Below are positions 25,491-37,020 of a stretch of 64,000 nucleotides of DNA, one piece after another (the first letter of the stretch is position 1; every line of letters starts with the position of its first letter). The notes under the pieces were generated by a model that made no database searches, had not been told where the DNA came from, and was given only the letters and a program-made list of their open reading frames with translations. Made by a program: the position numbers and the translations under genes. This stretch comes from Chrysomallon squamiferum (lineage: Eukaryota; Mollusca; Gastropoda; Neomphalida; Peltospiridae). The stretch is from positions 24,813,002 through 24,877,001 of the forward strand of contig CM022679.1 in NCBI GenBank assembly GCA_012295275.1. The letters are read 5' to 3'.

Positions 25491-27914
25491 AATTAATAAT
25501 TGTATAAATATACATGTTTATTTTATGCAACAAAATAAGTGTTTTGTTATGTTGTATATATTTTTTGTATTAATTGATGAACATTAATTATTACTAAATA
25601 ATTTAAATAAAATTTCAAACTTAAATCCCAATACTTGTGAGATCCCAGTTTTTCTGATAATGAACTGTGTAAGAGTTGTCTTCCTTGGTGATTGGAAATA
25701 GTTTATTAAAAAAAAAAAAAAAAAAAAAAAAATTACAACACATTTTATAATTAATTTATTATTTGATTTAACTTAAAATTCCACATTATGTTTAATTATT
25801 TAATTTCTGTATCATTCTTGTGCATTGAGATTTTTGTTTTATGTTTTTCATGCATAAAGTTGAAATTCATTTATGTTACATCCTAATACAGTTGTCTGTA
25901 GAAATGGAAAGCTGTCAGTATTGTTTTTCAGTCTGTATTTGTGGTTTGAGATGGCAGAAAGAAAAAAGAAATAAAAACGACAGTATTGTTTGTTGTTTGT
26001 CTGAATGGTCTGCTCAGTTCTGCTGAACAGTGGAAGGAAAATTGAGTAACTCTTCACATTGTCAAACAATTAAGATCAGACACTTTCTAGATACAGGTTT
26101 TGACTGATCTTCGAATTTTTTATTTTGCTTTGTGAATATAAATCATAAACATGCTACATCATTATTCAGCTTACAGAAAACTGACTTTAGAAAGGTATTA
26201 CTTTGTAAATACATTTTTTTTCTTTTCTGATATTTGTAACATTTCCTGCCCAGATTATTGAAATGGGTATTAAAAAAAAAAATAAATAAATAATTGCCAA
26301 CAAATCATTTACAAGAACATCCGAACCTATTTCAGTAGTAATCAGTAATTAATTGTTAATATTATTTATCTGCCCTCAGTTTTTCTGCAAATATGAGGTG
26401 CAAGGTTGTTGGTTTTTTTTTGTTTTTTTTCAATTGCTTGGAATTTGTAGAAGTTATCTCTACATAAGCATAAGCATTTCTCAAACTCTGATAAAAACAC
26501 AAATGATATCTAAAATGTTTCATGTGGTTTAAATGACATTTACTAAATATATATATTTTAAATAATTTGAAAACTGTAATAATCAAAGGTACTGAATCAG
26601 TATTTCTCAACCTTTTTTTAAAATCCCATGCCCCACTTTGATTTTCAAGAAATCCTATGCCTTACAATGACTGGAAGCACAATAACACATTATATATATT
26701 TAAGAGACAAGTTAGATGATGTAAATGACATTGAATTGATCCAGGGCATATGTTACTGCAGAGTGACTAACAAGGGTGAGATGAAGCAGTTTTTTTCATG
26801 CCCTTAAGAGACATACGGCACATCTTCAGACTTTTGAAAATTTTAAATTCCAAACCTATAAAAGCTCTCTTATATTGATTCATCTGCCCACCAAAATACC
26901 ACCATACCGCATTTTGAGAAACCTCAGTAAATCATCAGTAAAATTAGTTCTATGTTGAATGAAGAGTAATTCCTCTTCAGTTTTCCTCATGTTTTGATGT
27001 GTAACTTTGACGTATATACACATTTGCATGCACAGACTCTCATAAGGATAAAAATCTAGCTTCAGAAAGTAACCACAAAATATTGTTTTATATATATAAA
27101 ATTTTATTAGCAGGCAACATTGGATGACAAAGATCAGATAGAATAAGAACATTAATAAAAATCATTTGATTTAGCTGCTTCTGAAAATACAGCTGTGGGA
27201 AGACTTTTAAAAGGCATTTTTATATATATATAAATTAATTAGCATAAAATTTCATATCAAATGTAGTTTACTAAATAAAATTACTTTTATTTTATTATTT
27301 TTAGTTTTACATTATAATTAATATTATTAGTCTGTGTTGTTGTTGTTATTTTTTTTTTTTTAGAACAAAAATGTTTTTGAAGTGTGAGCTAATATATACT
27401 TTAAAAAAAAATTACAAATCAAAAAGTCTAAATTACATATTCTCAGAAAGGTATGTCTGTTAAAAAAATATATATTTTTTTATATTTTTATCCTTGATAT
27501 TTATTTTAAAAATATATATGTACATAACTATAAAAATTTCTTTATAATGTACATGTTACAAATTGCAACAGACATACACAATTAAAACAAAATAAAAATA
27601 TGAAATCTAGTAAGTGAAATAAAACAAAAAATGTAGACATTTTATTTATTTATCTTTTCCTTGAAAAAGATTATAATACAAATTTTGATTTAGTAAGCAC
27701 CAATATTTAGAAAATTATATACATATTTGTGTATGTGTATACATATGTGTGACATCTGTATGTATGTGCATGTGTCTGTGATGTATGCATGTGTGTGTGG
27801 ACATGTAACTAAATATAGTCAATAAAAATATTTATCAAATTAGTTTGTACACTAAAAGAGATGAACATCCTAAAAGAATCTATAAAAAATCAGAACAATT
27901 CCAAGTTTTATAGA

Positions 27915-27953
<39 letters not shown>

Positions 27954-28051
27954 ATTGTGGTTATAATATTATGAAAATGAAAACATTGAAGTATAAGACT
28001 ACAAATGATTTTGTAACTATTATATTGTTACATATAGAAGTTACTCTGTAA
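25491..28051. other. Intergenic DNA 3' of the caspase gene
   Basis: AT-rich sequence with poly-A near 25705-25731 and poly-T near 27918-27947. A hAT-like end (CAGTATTTCTCAACC) lies near 26598. Open frames at 25841-26069, 26362-26610 and 26880-27152 have no recognisable domain. I cannot support a gene here. Confidence 0.55.
27076..27295. repeat. Partner of the duplicated block at 30392-30630
   Basis: Shares AAAATATTGTTTTATATAT, AAAATTTTATTAG, GTGGGAAGACTT and GTTTACTAAATAAAATTA in the same order with 30392-30630, which is caspase intron sequence. This shows another partial duplication from the caspase locus, or a common interspersed element. Confidence 0.75.
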
Positions 28052-30860
28052 TCACTTTGGTTTGTCAGCAAAGTAAATGTCTTTTGTCAACATGGAAATC
28101 AAACAAGGAACTTGCTTTTTGTAACTCATAGACTTATAGTTTCTTAACTCATAGACTTATGTTTCGGATTGTTAGATTCATAGAACAAAGCAACCTTTCT
28201 GCTAACTTGTGTGAGAACTCGTGTTAAACTCACGTCCTTGTTTTTGCTTTTAGTCAACATTTCTGTTAAACAGGTAATAAACCAGGTTCCAGTTGTCCGT
28301 CGCCAAGCATAATAACCTGCAAACAATAAAAAAAAATCCCTGGGTACAGATGAAGTGGATGTAAGAAGAGTAATAAAAATGAATTCATAAAGGCTGCTCC
28401 CTGATAAAAGATGATTTTTAAACCAGTGGTTCCCAAACGTTTTTGGTTCCACAACCCCTATCACCCTGCTACCCACTCATCTTATGACACATCTCATTCT
28501 TTGTATTAGGTACACTACACTATTAAAAACAACAACAAACACCCTGAATGTTTTCACAGTACCATCCACTTTGGGAATCAGTGTTTTAAACTGTAGCAGA
28601 TGTTCTGGAAGACCAGAGAATTTCTTTTTATTCCATTATTGCAAATACTAGCAAATGATAATTTGCCTAATAAAAGGTAATTTTAAACTTTATTAGGTGC
28701 TTTTGAAGAACAGAACTAAGATAAACAGTCTGTTTATTCCATTATTGTTACTGGCAAATGAATATTTGAGTTGTAGAAAACCAGAATGGCTTAATTAAAA
28801 ATATCAATCGTCTAACACTTAAAACAGAAATAAAATTAGAATGGCTTAATTCACAAATATGGATTATACAGGCAGAGATGCTGATAACATCAATCGTCTA
28901 ACACTGAATAGTTAAACAGAAACAAAAAACAAAAAAAAAAAAAAAAAAAAATGTTTCTTTAGTGGTTCGCTAAATGGGGGTAAAATGAGGGGTAAAATGA
29001 ACCACACCCTGCAAACACCAAAGAGTGTGGGGGTCATGCTTTTATAGGCTGCAACCATGGTTCATTATGCCCCTTATTTTCTGCTTTGTGGTGACCTGGG
29101 TTTCACACTGATGCAGTAACAACTCAGTTCTTATGTTTTAAATTGGTGACAAACTGATTACTTCATAATTAGTCATACATTTCATATTATGAATAACTGT
29201 CAATCTCAAATGGCTTTCCTGTTTGTACTGCTGCATATTATTCTGTATATTCTAAATTTTGCTTTGATGGTTGAGAAATATGATAAAACTTGTGAACATG
29301 TTAAATAAAAAAATAACTACTGATGGCTAAGAGAGGCATATTCTACACTAATGACGTCTATGTGAAAACAGCTATACTGTAAGGACAGTGAATCTACGTA
29401 TCCCTCTGTCCATGAACTGATGTATTCTTACCTGGTGGACTTGCATACATAACAAGGAAGTCTCTGTATAAAGGTGTGGGAACAAGTGTGATTGTTGTTT
29501 TCTTCTTGCGAGTGTCTCTTGATCCCTGAGCATCAGTTTCATCTTCATCACAAACATCAGAATTTAAATCACTGTTGTCATCATCATCATCATCATCATC
29601 ATCATCTGACTGTTCCTGTGGCTCACACTGTTTAGGCGTGTCTTCCTGTGCATTATCATTTTTATCAAATTGTTTTATTTGACCTAACTTGTTTTTATAA
29701 CCTTTGTCCTTTATAACTTTTTGTTTACACCATCATCATATTTACAACCACGACATGCCTGTAAGTAAAACACATTCCATATAACTGTTCATTATATATA
29801 CACACACACACACACACACATATAGACATATACAGAAACGTAATAATTTGAGCCTTGTTATGTTAATAGTAATCTTTATTATAAGCAAATATTATTTGCT
29901 AATAATAATTAAAAGCACAACTTGCAAATAACACAAAACATATTCAAACTATCCACTTTTTTGCCTATATTAGATTAATATCAGTTTGGATATAAATAAA
30001 AAAAAAAAAAAAAAAAAAAGAAATGAAAATGAAAGCCCTCACACATTTTAATATTAAAAAAAAAAGCAAAAACAAATAAAGATAGAAAATAAATATTGTT
30101 TAAATAAACTTTAGTACTGCAAACCTGAATGAAAAACAGTCTTGGTTTTCCTGTCAGTTGAGGACAGTTGAAATCATTGAACAATTCAGGTACATCTCTC
30201 ATCAACACTGGTACCCCATCTACACCAAAAACCATGTCCTGTCTTTCCCTGGTGTCAGATGACAAGATTTGATCTGTATAATCTCCGTGTGACAGTATAG
30301 CACATGCAAAACAGTCTGCTGTCACATGATCAAACTCTTGGGCAGCTGCAACATCAACAATATTCAAATCCTTCACATTATATCATCTAGAAACAAAATA
30401 TTGTTTTATATATGTATATAAAATTTTATTAGGAGGTAAAGTTGGATGATAAAAATTAAATGCAATAATAGCATTAATTAAAATAATTTGTTTTACCTGT
30501 GAAAATATTGGTGTGGGAAGACTTAAAAGGCTTTATATATATATATATATATATATCTTAATTTACACACAGTTTGATATGGCTGATTATATATAAAAAT
30601 GTTGTTTACTAAATAAAATTATTTGTCAAGTTCTCATCCACAAATGCAAAAGTAATAATAATACAGCAATAATAATAAACTTCCCTATTAGCAACAAGTA
30701 ATCTTTAAATGCACCATACCTCAGACAACATGGCCATTTATTTATTTATTTATTTTATTTTAGTTTTTTTTTTTTTTATTGGTTTTTTTTTTTCATTTTG
30801 TTTTTGTATCTGTTTCATCTCTTCTTTTTTATATAAATCTTTTACTGAATATATTACATA

Positions 30861-30898
<38 letters not shown>

Positions 30899-32333
30899 AC
30901 TGTAAAAATATCACAAAAGATTAAAAAGCTGTCTATGTCACTGAATGTTATTACATATTATAATTAAACATATATTGTTCACATACCTTTTTTAAGTTTA
31001 GTCATCATTTTCTCAGTATTTAAATTATTGTATAGTTTCACAGTGAATCCAAGATGTCTGAACATTTTTTTAAGAGAACTTGCATCTGTTTTGGACCCAG
31101 GCCTATTATCCATGTCAGCTTTTTTCTTAAACTTCTCATTGTTAATAATCACAGCCAAACCTTGATTTTTATTAGTGAAATTATAGCAGATTTATAATAA
31201 TCCTCAACTGAAGGCAACTCAAAACAGCCTTTTTCTTTCTTTTGGTTTCCTGTGATAAAAAAATAAAAATATATATAAATATATATACATATATGTTGAA
31301 AAATCATAATTATGTACTCAAGAATACCTGGAAAATAAAAGTTTAATGAATAATTTATATTATCAGTAACAATATTTGTAAAATTTTATTGAAATTATTT
31401 TTATTATTTCTAATTATTGTTTTTTTTTTTTCAACTGTAAATAGTAGGACTGTTCAAAGCAAAAAGATTCAATTACTCTGATAAAAACTGCCTGCCTTTC
31501 TTTAGCAAATTCTTGTGTATTTTATAACACACACACACACACACACAACACACACACACACACACACACAATTTGTAATGCTACAATTTTTTTTATCTTT
31601 CATTTGCTTACCAAATGTTTAAATAAATATTCTATTAAATATATGTCTTACACTCAGCACTGTATTCAGCTTGTTTAAGAAAATAAATAAATAAAGACAG
31701 AAATAAATAAAAAAGAAGAAACAAAAATATAATGAATAAAGGGATTTAATTACTGAAGAATATTCCTGAAAGTTTTCTTAATTCCATCAGTTCCCATCAA
31801 CAAAAAAATGTAAAAACCACATAATAAAAACTGATTCTTTTAAAAGGCTTCTGTGTGCAGCTGAAATAAGGTTCAAAATTAAATCAGTAATAAATTAATT
31901 AATTAATTGAAAAAAAAAATTGGATAAATTAATAGATGATGGACAAATAAATAATTTTAAAAATATATAAACACAAAGTATACTTTTAACAAGTTTTTAC
32001 ATCCAGCTGAAAGTATTTTTATAAATAAATAAATTAATTATTTAGTTAATAACTAGATAGACAGATAGATAAATAAAAACACAATATAAAAACATGGGGT
32101 GGAAAACATGATAAGAAAGAAAAAAATAGAAAAAAATAAATAAAAAAAATAAAGTTGAAATTTAAATATAAAAAAAGAGAATATAAAATAATTACTAGTC
32201 TCAGTATCCATTCCAGGAGTACCCTGATCCTCATCAGATGAGCTTTCAGATGTTTCATCTTTTTCATCACTCATTAGTTCTTCATCATTTCCACACAGAT
32301 TTTCATCAGAATGGGATAATGACACCATTTTAT
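28052..32333 (-). CDS. Effector caspase-like gene, reading frame disrupted
   Basis: Cysteine protease of apoptosis. Coding exons (minus): 32333-32196 (ATG 32328-32326), 31249-30987, 30386-30125, 29758-29432, 28316-28144. The original stop appears to be at 28052-28054. The prodomain is short and Ser/Glu/Asp-rich, without CARD or DED, as in caspase-3/7. The large subunit shows LAVIINNEKF, the catalytic-His motif ILSHG, and catalytic QACRG split by an intron after Q. An acidic linker with an Asp run follows, then the small subunit with LYRDFLVMYASPPGYYAWR. Breaks: missing base near 31184, two extra bases near 30382, missing A near 29720, and a 23-bp duplication at 28122-28160 that adds a stop before KKQVPCLISMLTKDIYF. 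Each broken exon's length is off phase by exactly its indel. The repaired gene would encode about 408 residues. It is a recent pseudogene, a broken allele, or a consensus artefact. Confidence 0.85.
28122..28160 (-). repeat. 23-bp tandem duplication in caspase terminal exon
   Basis: TAACTCATAGACTTAT at 28122-28137 recurs exactly at 28145-28160. On the minus strand one unit too many places TAA after HKSMS. Skipping one unit restores the canonical caspase C-terminus and the stop at 28052-28054. Confidence 0.9.
28424..28583. mobile_element. hAT-type MITE with 8-bp target duplication
   Basis: This 160-bp element starts CAGTGGTTCCCAAACG and ends in the reverse complement of CACTGATTCCCAAAGT. It is flanked by perfect TTTTAAAC direct repeats at 28416-28423 and 28584-28591. 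Eight-base duplications and CAGTG-like ends are hAT hallmarks. It lies in the last caspase intron. Confidence 0.85.
28982..29080. repeat. Hairpin-forming inverted repeat in caspase last intron
   Basis: Arm 28982-29004 is the reverse complement of arm 29058-29080 at about 20 of 23 positions, around a ~53-bp loop. It is probably a small MITE or remnant. Confidence 0.65.
30392..30630. repeat. Duplicated intronic block (partner of 27076-27295)
   Basis: Lies just upstream, in transcript sense, of the acceptor of the caspase exon carrying SHG. It holds an (AT)n run near 30534-30555 and matches 27076-27295 through most of its length. Confidence 0.75.
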
Positions 32334-32445
32334 CTAAAAACAACAGAAAATAAATTAAAGATATAAAGTAAAAAATGAATTCAATCATTTTATCAGGAAG
32401 AAACAATAAAGAAGTAGATTTAGTCCTGTTGTCAAAAAAATTAAC

Positions 32446-32866
32446 AACACAGACATTGTACTGAACAGAAAAAAATGTGATATAATACAATGTAGATTCT
32501 ACAATATACAATATACAGACATTGTACTAGGAAAATATGATATAATACAGTGTAGGTTCTATATACAATACACAAAAACTGTATTGGACTGATAAAATTA
32601 TGATGTAATACAGTGTTGATTCTGCATACAACACACAGACATTGTACTGGACTGATGTAAAAACTAATATTATATACACTGTAGATTCTGTATACTTAAA
32701 ATATGAAATACTGTGTAGACCCTGTATATAAACACAGACATTGCATGGACTGATAAAAAATGATATAATACAGTGTAGATTCTGTATACAATACACAGAC
32801 ATGGACTGGTAAAAAATATTATATATAAAACTGTGTATTCTGCACATAATACACAGACACTGTACT
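32446..32866. repeat. ~62-bp minisatellite in caspase intron 1
   Basis: About seven imperfect copies of a unit containing ACACAGACATTGTACTGG, a GATAAAA block and ATAATACAGTGTAGATTCTG. Duplicate copy A at 24677 has only one edge unit, so the array expanded in this copy or contracted in the other. Confidence 0.85.
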
Positions 32867-33504
32867 GTAATGAAGAAAATGTTTAAAAAGATCAGTATAT
32901 TCTGTTACAACTCAGTGGACTGTAACTGCTGAAACAGTCACTGTAGGTTGTTGATCCTGCTGTGGTCACTAAAAGTGAGACAGATATTTGTGGTTCTTGA
33001 AGAATATAACCACTGAATAATTTTAATTATGGTTAAGCTGTGTAAGATGTGTGGGAAGAGGGTATCACTGAGTAGTTTCAATTATGGCATCTGAAAGGTA
33101 AGTATCAGTTGTTTTCAAAAGAGGTGCAATTTTAGTGTTTGTCATAATCTGCTGCTTTCTCTTGACATGCCCAAAAGTCTGAGTTAAATGAATTCCAGTG
33201 CCCTTTCTGTTTCAAGGAGTCAAATATATTTTGTCAGTATGACATAAACAATTTTAAAAACCCACAAGAATGGCAGTAATGGATTTTTCAGTTGAATCTT
33301 TTTTCTGTAAGTAAAGAACATAGACAAATAACTGTGGGGAAAAATGTCTGAATAAATAATGCAACAACATAATAATTTTATAATCTATGATTTTATTACC
33401 ATCATAATATCAGTAAGTGGCACAGGACTTACGAGAGTGAAAACATTTTGTCATCATGCAATGGGTTACTCTTTTTCTTTTCTTTTTTATTTCATTTATT
33501 TATT

Positions 33505-33556
<52 letters not shown>

Positions 33557-34256
33557 AATTTAGAACAAAATTATGCTGTTCATATTAAATTATGGTTCGA
33601 AAATTTCTAACTAGGGTCAGATCTATAGCACAATCACAGAATCAGTGGCCAAACCATAGCAGAAGTGTCATTATTTCTTAATGGCAGCTATTTTGAATAC
33701 GGTTTTAAAATAGGAAGGGGTGAATTTTAAGCCGTAAATTCAGTAACATGTATAAACCACTGCAAACGATAAACTGTTGTCTAAATATTCACATAAAACG
33801 AAATAATTTTTTGTCTTCCGGCATCGAGTAACTTTCTTCATCTTTAAGTTTCAGTTTCTTATTTGTTTGCTGTTCAACGAAACAAGAAAGTGGTATATTT
33901 GTTTCATATTTTAAATAAAAATAAAAATAATATAAATATGTGGCATATATATATATAAAAAAGACGACATTAAGTTATTACCTTAAAGTAACGAGTCCAA
34001 CAAAACAGATACTGAAATGTGATCGCCTAGAGAAAGCTGGGATTCCCCTACCACTTCAAGCATTCCCGGTAAAACTCGGAACAACTCGGTTAATTTCATA
34101 ACATTCAAATGTACTTTTTTGTTTCTGCATACAACAATTTATCCAGTTCTTTGAAACTATCGTTAATGGAGTAAGAATCGGAAATTATATTAATTAATGT
34201 TTATTTACAAATTAAAGTATACAGTTTAATTTAAGTTAAATGTTGATAGGAGACTG
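32848..34256 (-). repeat. Duplicate copy B: caspase 5' region
   Basis: Two blocks (32848-33116 and 33690-34256) match copy A at 24677-25490. They are separated here by about 570 bp holding a (TTA)n microsatellite at 33508-33555. The segment carries the first exon and part of intron 1 of the caspase gene. Confidence 0.85.
33982..34090 (-). promoter_or_regulatory. Caspase untranslated first exon and promoter-proximal kappaB-like site
   Basis: The minus strand has a donor CTTTAAG/GTAATAAC (GT at 33980-33981) joining in principle to the acceptor before the coding exon at 32333. GGGATTCCCC at 34039-34048 fits GGGRNNYYCC and is conserved in copy A. The transcription start is unknown, so the motif may be in the exon or just upstream. 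Confidence 0.5.
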
Positions 34257-34322
34257 TTAGTCCGGATACGGTCTTATTGCATAGACTGTTTTCAGATAAA
34301 TCATATAATATTTAATTTAATA

Positions 34323-34471
34323 TTTTCGAAATAAAATAGACTGACCTCTTTTAGCGGCAAATCCATTTCAAATACACTCTACAAATAACATAATTAAATA
34401 TTATATCATTTCTAGAGTGTATTTGAAATGGATATGCCGCTAAAAGAGGTCAGTCTACTTTATTTCGAAAA
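34323..34471. repeat. 58-bp near-perfect inverted repeat (cruciform candidate)
   Basis: Arm 34323-34380 and arm 34414-34471 are reverse complements with two mismatches, around a 33-nt AT-rich loop. Arm ends read TTTTCGAAATAAA and CAAATACACTCT. It is non-coding and lies about 400 bp upstream of the caspase first exon. A palindromic MITE or a functional hairpin are both possible. Confidence 0.92.
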
Positions 34472-34541
34472 TTGGCTTTAAGTTGTTCAACTTGTTGTCT
34501 TACACATTTTTTTCTTAGCTTTTTTCTTCTTATTATATATA

Positions 34542-34546
<5 letters not shown>

Positions 34547-34605
<59 letters not shown>
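34547..34605. repeat. (CT)n microsatellite
   Basis: About 29 CT units upstream of the caspase promoter. Confidence 0.97.
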
Positions 34606-34609
<4 letters not shown>

Positions 34610-34786
34610 GATAACCATTTAGTTATTTATTTCATTTCAGGAGATTTTCACATCTAACAGAAATTACATCGATATTTCAATTTATCGTTAAATATTGATC
34701 ATGTAAACAATAACTGAACGTTTCATGTGTCTATCTATTTATAACTGATTTTTAATTAATTATTTAGTTGTTTTGGTGTTTTTTTT

Positions 34787-34808
34787 CACACACACGCGCG
34801 CGCGCGCG

Positions 34809-34849
<41 letters not shown>
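34787..34849. repeat. (CA)n-(CG)n-(CA)n alternating tract
   Basis: A purine-pyrimidine alternating run of about 60 bp with a (CG) core at 34796-34809. This is the sequence type that can adopt Z-DNA under supercoiling. Confidence 0.9.
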
Positions 34850-34851
<2 letters not shown>

Positions 34852-35654
34852 TGAAACTTACCCAAATGACTTTTAAAAATAAAATAAAATGTATGTGTGT
34901 TGACTTTCATTAAACAAGCCTTGAAGTTTGCCTTAAAACATGTTTGTGTTGATGTAGTTTTTTAAAGCAACTTTTACAGTGACTGGCAATCTTAATATTA
35001 ATCGCCTACTCCTACCACGTTACAGGTGTTTAATGTTATATAATCAGTAAAGAATATTCAAACTAATTTAATCAACTAACACTTTTGGGGGGGGGGTGAG
35101 GGGAGGCGTGTTTTTCTTTGGTTTGCGGTGATGCTAAACAGTTTAAATCTTTTTCTTTCTTTCTTTCTGTTCTATTCAGGACTAAAATAATAAAGAATCT
35201 CTGTTTATGGTTACGGGCTTTGTTATCAAATTAAATATTACAAGGCTTGAACTAGTAGAAGTTTCATCTCAGTGATATGAGCGTTGGAATGGGAAATGAC
35301 GGGTGTCACGGGATCTACCTGATTGATAAATCAGTTGGGCTGTCCTCATTACAATCGCTTTATCAAATGCCATGTGTTTTTTCTAACTGCTGATAGGTAC
35401 ACCGATAATCGATAAGAATAACTCCTTGTGTATGAAGTGGTTTACTTAGTGTTTACACTCTGTTACCATCATATATATATATATAATCTTCATTTTTTTT
35501 TTTTTTAATACTTACCATTGAAAATCATTCATACACAGCATGCGTTGATGTATTATTAAACAAGAATTTATTCATTCATTCAAACTTATTTATTATTATT
35601 TAATATCTGCCGTCTATAATTTATCTTTTGCACTCTAAACAATTGTCATTTGTT

Positions 35655-35693
<39 letters not shown>

Positions 35694-35847
35694 ACCAGTG
35701 TTTGTTATTTGGAAAAAAAAAAAGTTTTAAGATACTTTCCATTTTGTTAATAACGCTTTCAAATAGCTATTGGTCTTAAGACTAGGGTTATATTTATAAC
35801 TATGGCAAATCAACTATTATCTTCTTAGTTATTATTATTATTATTAA

Positions 35848-35896
<49 letters not shown>

Positions 35897-37020
35897 GAAG
35901 TTGTTGTTAACTATCTACAATTATAAGTAGAAAAAACGCCATTATTACAAACATACCTGCATTTTATTTCTAAAAATATGATAATAAAGTAAAGAAATGG
36001 AGTCAGGCTATGTAAGATTCGAATCTGAATTTACTTTTTGCAGTAATAATGATTATTATGATGAATATGATTGTGATGATATTGAAGAAGGTATATGTGG
36101 TACTGATGATTATAAAAGTAATAAAAAGAAAAAGAAGAAATCTGAATCAAGCCTCCTCTGTTACTGATATAAATGATATGTATATGAATGAATAAACAAA
36201 CAAAACATAAAAAAAAAAAGAAAGAAAGAAAAAAGTAACATACGAACAAAATAAAGAATGATTTGAATATTTAATACTTCAGCAATATACAATATTATAA
36301 AAATCATACTACACATAAAAATAAAACAAATAAAAAAATATTTAAATAGTTTCAAAGTTCCAATGTCTTTCTAATAATTCAAAACAATACATTGTAAGTC
36401 TACATTAAATAAAAATATGCAGTCATTTAAGAATTGTTAATAATCGGCAAATCAAAAACATTAGACATTTTTTATCCTGTGCTAATATATACATATCTCA
36501 AAACTATAATAATTATGTTTATATGAAAGAAAAATGAAAATTCAAAAGCAGAGACCGCCAGAAATGCGAAAATGAGGTTGACGAAAGAGAGAAAAAAAAC
36601 GAATGAGAAAAAGTACGATGATAGCATTCACCGTGTCATGGAATATTTCTTCATATTGTTTTAAAGTCACTTTTTACGTCATGAAGTCGTGTAATTAATG
36701 AAGTTTCATGTATTAAAATATGTTATGATGCTCAGTGTTTTTTGTTGTTTGTTTTTGTTTGTTTGTTTTAGCAATATATTTACATTGCTGACATCAAAAC
36801 AAGAACAGAGACAAATCCGTGTAATATAAAATAAAATAAGTGTCTAATAGATGCACAAATATGCTCTCACACATACGTGTGTGAATGTTCCCTCACAGGT
36901 GTCTTACACTTTTTAACAACAAAGATAAATCATTATTTCAAATAAAATGGTAACTTGATGGTATACAAAATTTAACTGGCCGAATTTTGCTTGGATAAAA
37001 TCAACAACGGTATATTCACT
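34850..37020. other. Intergenic DNA between caspase promoter and TLR 3' end
   Basis: Contains a poly-A at about 35660-35690, an (ATT)n run at 35826-35895 and AT-rich low complexity. Short open frames at 36031-36355 follow pyrimidine-rich tracts and are not credible. The TLR 3' UTR must occupy the right-hand part. Confidence 0.5.

Noticed and set aside
25486-25590. Weak palindrome around ATATCAATTAATA and TATTAATTGAT
   Set aside because: AT-rich arms with many mismatches; not distinguishable from composition.
26880-27152. 90-residue minus-strand frame with a plausible helical stretch (RKTEEELLFIQ)
   Set aside because: Begins inside the repeated intronic block and matches no family I know. 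It is too short to support as a gene.
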